From assembly GCF_001431725.1 (NCBI RefSeq), contig NZ_CP013106.1, forward strand, positions 3,162,001 to 3,226,000: a stretch of 64,000 nucleotides of DNA. The letters are read 5' to 3'. Of the stretch, positions 61,503-64,000 are shown piece after piece (the stretch's first letter is position 1; each line of letters starts with the position of its first letter). Under the pieces are notes generated by a model, which did not search any database, was not told where the DNA came from, and saw only the letters and a list, made by a program, of their open reading frames with translations. The position numbers and the translations under genes were made by a program. The stretch is from Halomonas huangheensis (GTDB taxonomy: Bacteria > Pseudomonadota > Gammaproteobacteria > Pseudomonadales > Halomonadaceae).

Positions 61503-61721
61503 CTATTTGTCACGATTGACGGCATCTTCCATCAGCTTCTCATCCTCGCTGCGAGGTGTGTTTTCCAGCATCTCCAAGGCTTCCGCATACAGGCAGATAT
61601 AAGCCCGGCAGGAGGCACAATGCACCTTCTCGTCCGGATTCCGTGTGCTCGGCGCACGCATTACGTGACTACCACATTCGGGACAAGGCTTGGGAAGGCG
61701 CAGATTTTCACTCAAAGCCAT
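61503..61721 (-). CDS. Small zinc-ribbon-like protein
   Basis: The 72-residue product (MALSENLRLPKPCPECGSHVMRAP...VHCASCRAYICLY) has two CxxC pairs, CPEC and CASC, giving a single zinc ribbon, followed by an acidic tail. The ATG at 61721 has AGGAGA seven bases upstream. The function is unknown. A larger upstream frame reads against the esterase gene and is not used. Confidence 0.75.
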   Translation of the reverse strand: MALSENLRLPKPCPECGSHVMRAPSTRNPDEKVHCASCRAYICLYAEALEMLENTPRSEDEKLMEDAVNRDK

Positions 61722-61893
61722 GAGTCTTCTCCTATTCGGGTCCACCACGTCTGCTACCGCCGCCGCGAGGGCTACGTGGCAAGACGAAAGGTCGCGACAC
61801 CGACAAGAATCGTCTCCATGTTCTACCAGACCTTGAGGCAATCTGGATAACTTCAAGGCCCTGACCCGAATTAGCGCACGAGTCACCCTGCGC

Positions 61894-62562
61894 TTACTGC
61901 GACAAGCGAGACACCATCCACTCGCCGATATCGGCAATCTGCTGAGGGCAAACTGCATGCGCCATCGGGTACTGACGATAGCGGGGAGTATAGCCAAGGG
62001 ATTCGAGGCGCGAATGAGCCGCACGTCCCAGAGCTTCTGGAACGACGGGGTCCATATTGCCGTGATGGATTTCGATCGGCATCTCACGATTGGCTTCCGC
62101 CAACTCAATGGAGTCTGCGGTGGCAAGATAGGTCGACATCGCCAACAGCCCACCCAGCGGCTGCTCAAAGCTCAGCGCCGCTTCATAGGCCACAGCGCCG
62201 CCCTGTGAAAAGCCCGAGACGAGAATCCGGCGACTGTCGATACCGGCAGCAATCTGCTCACCAATGATCGCCTGGATGCGCTGCGCCGACTGACGTAGCT
62301 GCTGTTCATCGACACGACGGTCGAGGCTCATTTCCAGAATGTCGTACCAGGCCGGCATCACCATGCCGCCGTTGACCGTCACCGGCAGCCGCGGCGCATG
62401 GGGCATGATAAAGCGCACCTGCGCGTAATCCGGGCGCGGCATCATCCTTGCCACCGGCTCGAAATCACGGCCATCGGCTCCCAGGCCATGCAGGATGATC
62501 ATACAGGCATCGGCAGGTGCATCACCGGCCGGGTTGATGACGATCTGATCGTTGTCACTCAT
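61894..62562 (-). CDS. Carboxylesterase/phospholipase alpha/beta hydrolase
   Basis: The 222-residue protein belongs to the acyl-protein-thioesterase/carboxylesterase family. The nucleophile is in GFSQGGAV (about residue 117), the Asp in HHGNMDPVVP, and the His in YPMAHAVCPQQ. It also shows the oxyanion loop MIILHGLGADGRDFEPVA near the N terminus. It is standalone and cytoplasmic, with no signal peptide. Confidence 0.9.
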   Translation of the reverse strand: MSDNDQIVINPAGDAPADACMIILHGLGADGRDFEPVARMMPRPDYAQVRFIMPHAPRLPVTVNGGMVMPAWYDILEMSLDRRVDEQQLRQSAQRIQAIIGEQIAAGIDSRRILVSGFSQGGAVAYEAALSFEQPLGGLLAMSTYLATADSIELAEANREMPIEIHHGNMDPVVPEALGRAAHSRLESLGYTPRYRQYPMAHAVCPQQIADIGEWMVSRLSQ

Positions 62563-62640
62563 GGTTGTCTCGTGGCCAGGTTCATAAAATTCGAAGACGA
62601 CACATTATCGTAATGGCAAAGCCATCGCGAGCCCCTGCAT

Positions 62641-64000
62641 TCAGCCGGTGAAGGGCCAGATGAGCGGCGTCAGCGCGATCACGATAATGGCAGTCAGCAC
62701 ATTCAGCGGACCACCCAGGCGCAGGAAGTCACCCAGTCGATACCCCCCAGGCCCCATGACCATCAGGTTGGTTTGATAACCGATCGGGGTCAGGAAGCTC
62801 GCCGAAGCAGCAAACATCACCACCACCACAAATGGCATCGGGTTGACGCCGAGATGTTCCGCGCCGGACATGGCAATCGGAAAGGTGATTACCGCTGCGG
62901 CATTGTTGGTCACCAGTGAGGTCAGCACCGCTACCACGACATAGGTGCCGATCAACAGCAACCATGGCTGGTCGCCCACAATCGACAACAACGCCCCGGC
63001 AACCTCCGCTGCCGCACCGGAACCGTCGAGCGCCGCGCCGAGCCCGAAGGATGCGGCGATCGTCAGCAACACCTGAGTATCGAGACTGCGCCGAGCCCCG
63101 GCGACGCTTACACAACCGCTCAACAAGGTCGCCGCTGCACCCAACATGGCGGCATTCATCATGCTCATCATGCCACTGGTAGCGAGAACCACCACTGCGG
63201 CAAGAATTCCCCAGGCGCGGATGGCACGTTCGTGCACCGGGCGAGCCGCGCCATCGATCTGGCTGATCAACAGAAAGTCTCGTGACTGTCGATGGCGTTC
63301 GATGAAGGCTGGACGTGCTTCCAGCAGCAGTACATCAGCAGGCTGCAGGCGAACCTGGCCAAGGTTGCCGGATACTCGCTCACCACTTCGGCAAACTGCC
63401 AACACCGCAGCTCCATACTGGGTACGGAAGTGCCCATCACGGATACGTTGACCGATGAACTGACACTGATCGGAGACCACTGCCTCGACAAGACGACGCT
63501 CTCGGAACTCCTTTTCCAGACTTGAAGTTCCCTGACGCGAAGGCATCAATCCACGCAGCTGCTGAAGCTCCACGGCTCCGCCCGCTGTCCCGGCGAAAAC
63601 CAGACGATCTCCGCCCTTGAGCCGTTCGCCGGGGCCCACCACACTGACCACGTTACCGCCACGCTCGATCTCGACCAGAAAGAGCTCACTTAGATGGCGT
63701 AATCCTGCCTCCTCCACGGTATGGTCCACCAGCGGGCCACTCGGGTCGACTTCCATCTCGATGGTGAACTCACGAGGGTTGGAGAAGGCATCCTCGGTAC
63801 CGGCACGACGCGGCAACAGGCGCGGACCAACGAGGACAAGAAATCCCAGCCCGATCACCGCCATCGGCACACCCAGCCATGCGACTTCGAACAACCCCAT
63901 TTCGAGTCCGTCGATGCGTTGCTCCGCCAGCGCATGCACGACCAGGTTGGTACTGGTGCCCAGCAGCGTGATGGTGCCGCCAAGAATCGAGGCGAAACTC
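62641..64000 (-). CDS. SLC13/DASS-family transporter with TrkA-C (RCK_C) domains (5' end beyond the window)
   Basis: The visible 452 residues start mid-protein (GGTITLLGTSTNLVVHA, a conserved SLC13 motif) and end at a TGA. They include two cytosolic RCK_C domains (FTIEMEVDPSGPLVDHTVEEAGLRHLSELFLVEIERGGNVVSVVGP; VEAVVSDQCQFIGQRI) between transmembrane halves, and a second LVTNNAAAVITFPIAMS motif. Family members carry sulfate, carboxylates or other anions with sodium. It begins 79 bases after the esterase gene. Confidence 0.9.
   Translation of the reverse strand, partial: SFASILGGTITLLGTSTNLVVHALAEQRIDGLEMGLFEVAWLGVPMAVIGLGFLVLVGPRLLPRRAGTEDAFSNPREFTIEMEVDPSGPLVDHTVEEAGLRHLSELFLVEIERGGNVVSVVGPGERLKGGDRLVFAGTAGGAVELQQLRGLMPSRQGTSSLEKEFRERRLVEAVVSDQCQFIGQRIRDGHFRTQYGAAVLAVCRSGERVSGNLGQVRLQPADVLLLEARPAFIERHRQSRDFLLISQIDGAARPVHERAIRAWGILAAVVVLATSGMMSMMNAAMLGAAATLLSGCVSVAGARRSLDTQVLLTIAASFGLGAALDGSGAAAEVAGALLSIVGDQPWLLLIGTYVVVAVLTSLVTNNAAAVITFPIAMSGAEHLGVNPMPFVVVVMFAASASFLTPIGYQTNLMVMGPGGYRLGDFLRLGGPLNVLTAIIVIALTPLIWPFTG

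Overview
The window looks like the chromosome of a Halomonas-like gammaproteobacterium. This is inferred from moderately high GC, acidic proteins, several TRAP and amine/amino-acid uptake systems, and the gene content. No rRNA or complete tRNA is visible, so the taxonomy is an inference. About 57 protein genes are supported. The only mobile DNA is the 3' end of an IS3-family element at the left edge.

Layout: 1-361 IS3 remnant; 0.4-2.5 kb glutathionyl-hydroquinone reductase and a LysR regulator; 2.9-4.7 kb LysM/M23 murein endopeptidase behind a LexA-like box; 4.9-5.9 kb ParD-like antitoxin overlapping an apparently intact methionine aminopeptidase; 6.0-9.3 kb a leftward operon of a DGPF/YCII protein, two VOC proteins, an ECF42-type sigma factor and a MOSC protein; 9.4-12.4 kb polar amino-acid ABC importer; 12.5-20.4 kb polyamine/amine catabolism cluster (GntR regulator, two DAO-type oxidases flanking an NhaC antiporter, acetylpolyamine amidohydrolase, PuuP-like permease); 20.5-23 kb secreted chorismate mutase, IalB-like protein, LysE exporter; 23-28 kb LacI-controlled operon (Gfo/Idh/MocA oxidoreductase, sugar isomerase, nucleoside-symporter-type MFS); 28-32 kb TraB/GumN protein and two divergent L,D-transpeptidase-family genes; 32-37 kb nitrate transporter, degenerate SDR, peroxiredoxin, GFA protein, phospholipase-D lipoprotein; 37.5-43.4 kb TAXI-TRAP transporter with AtuA-family proteins and a LysR regulator; 44-54.8 kb nitrate/nitrite assimilation; 54.8-59.6 kb TRAP transporter, racemase and RpiR regulator; 60-64 kb PhoH/PIN ATPase, zinc ribbon protein, carboxylesterase and an SLC13 transporter cut by the window edge.

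The most coherent system is nitrogen assimilation. nasT (ANTAR antiterminator) and nasS (nitrate sensor) lie between two operons: nasA-cobA on the minus strand and a reductase-nirB-nirD operon on the plus strand. Both operons begin with a leader carrying hairpins with hexanucleotide loops of the ANTAR type (A at loop position 1, G at position 4), the second of which overlaps the 5' arm of an intrinsic terminator. Sigma-54 type promoters can be read upstream of nasA, nasT and the distant nitrate transporter gene, whose leader also has a hairpin with the same loop. NasA reduces nitrate, NirBD reduces nitrite with siroheme, and CobA supplies the siroheme precursor.

A second recurring trait is short tandem repeats (7-22 bp units) at gene boundaries, found at least eight times, with a few more inside the 5' ends of genes.
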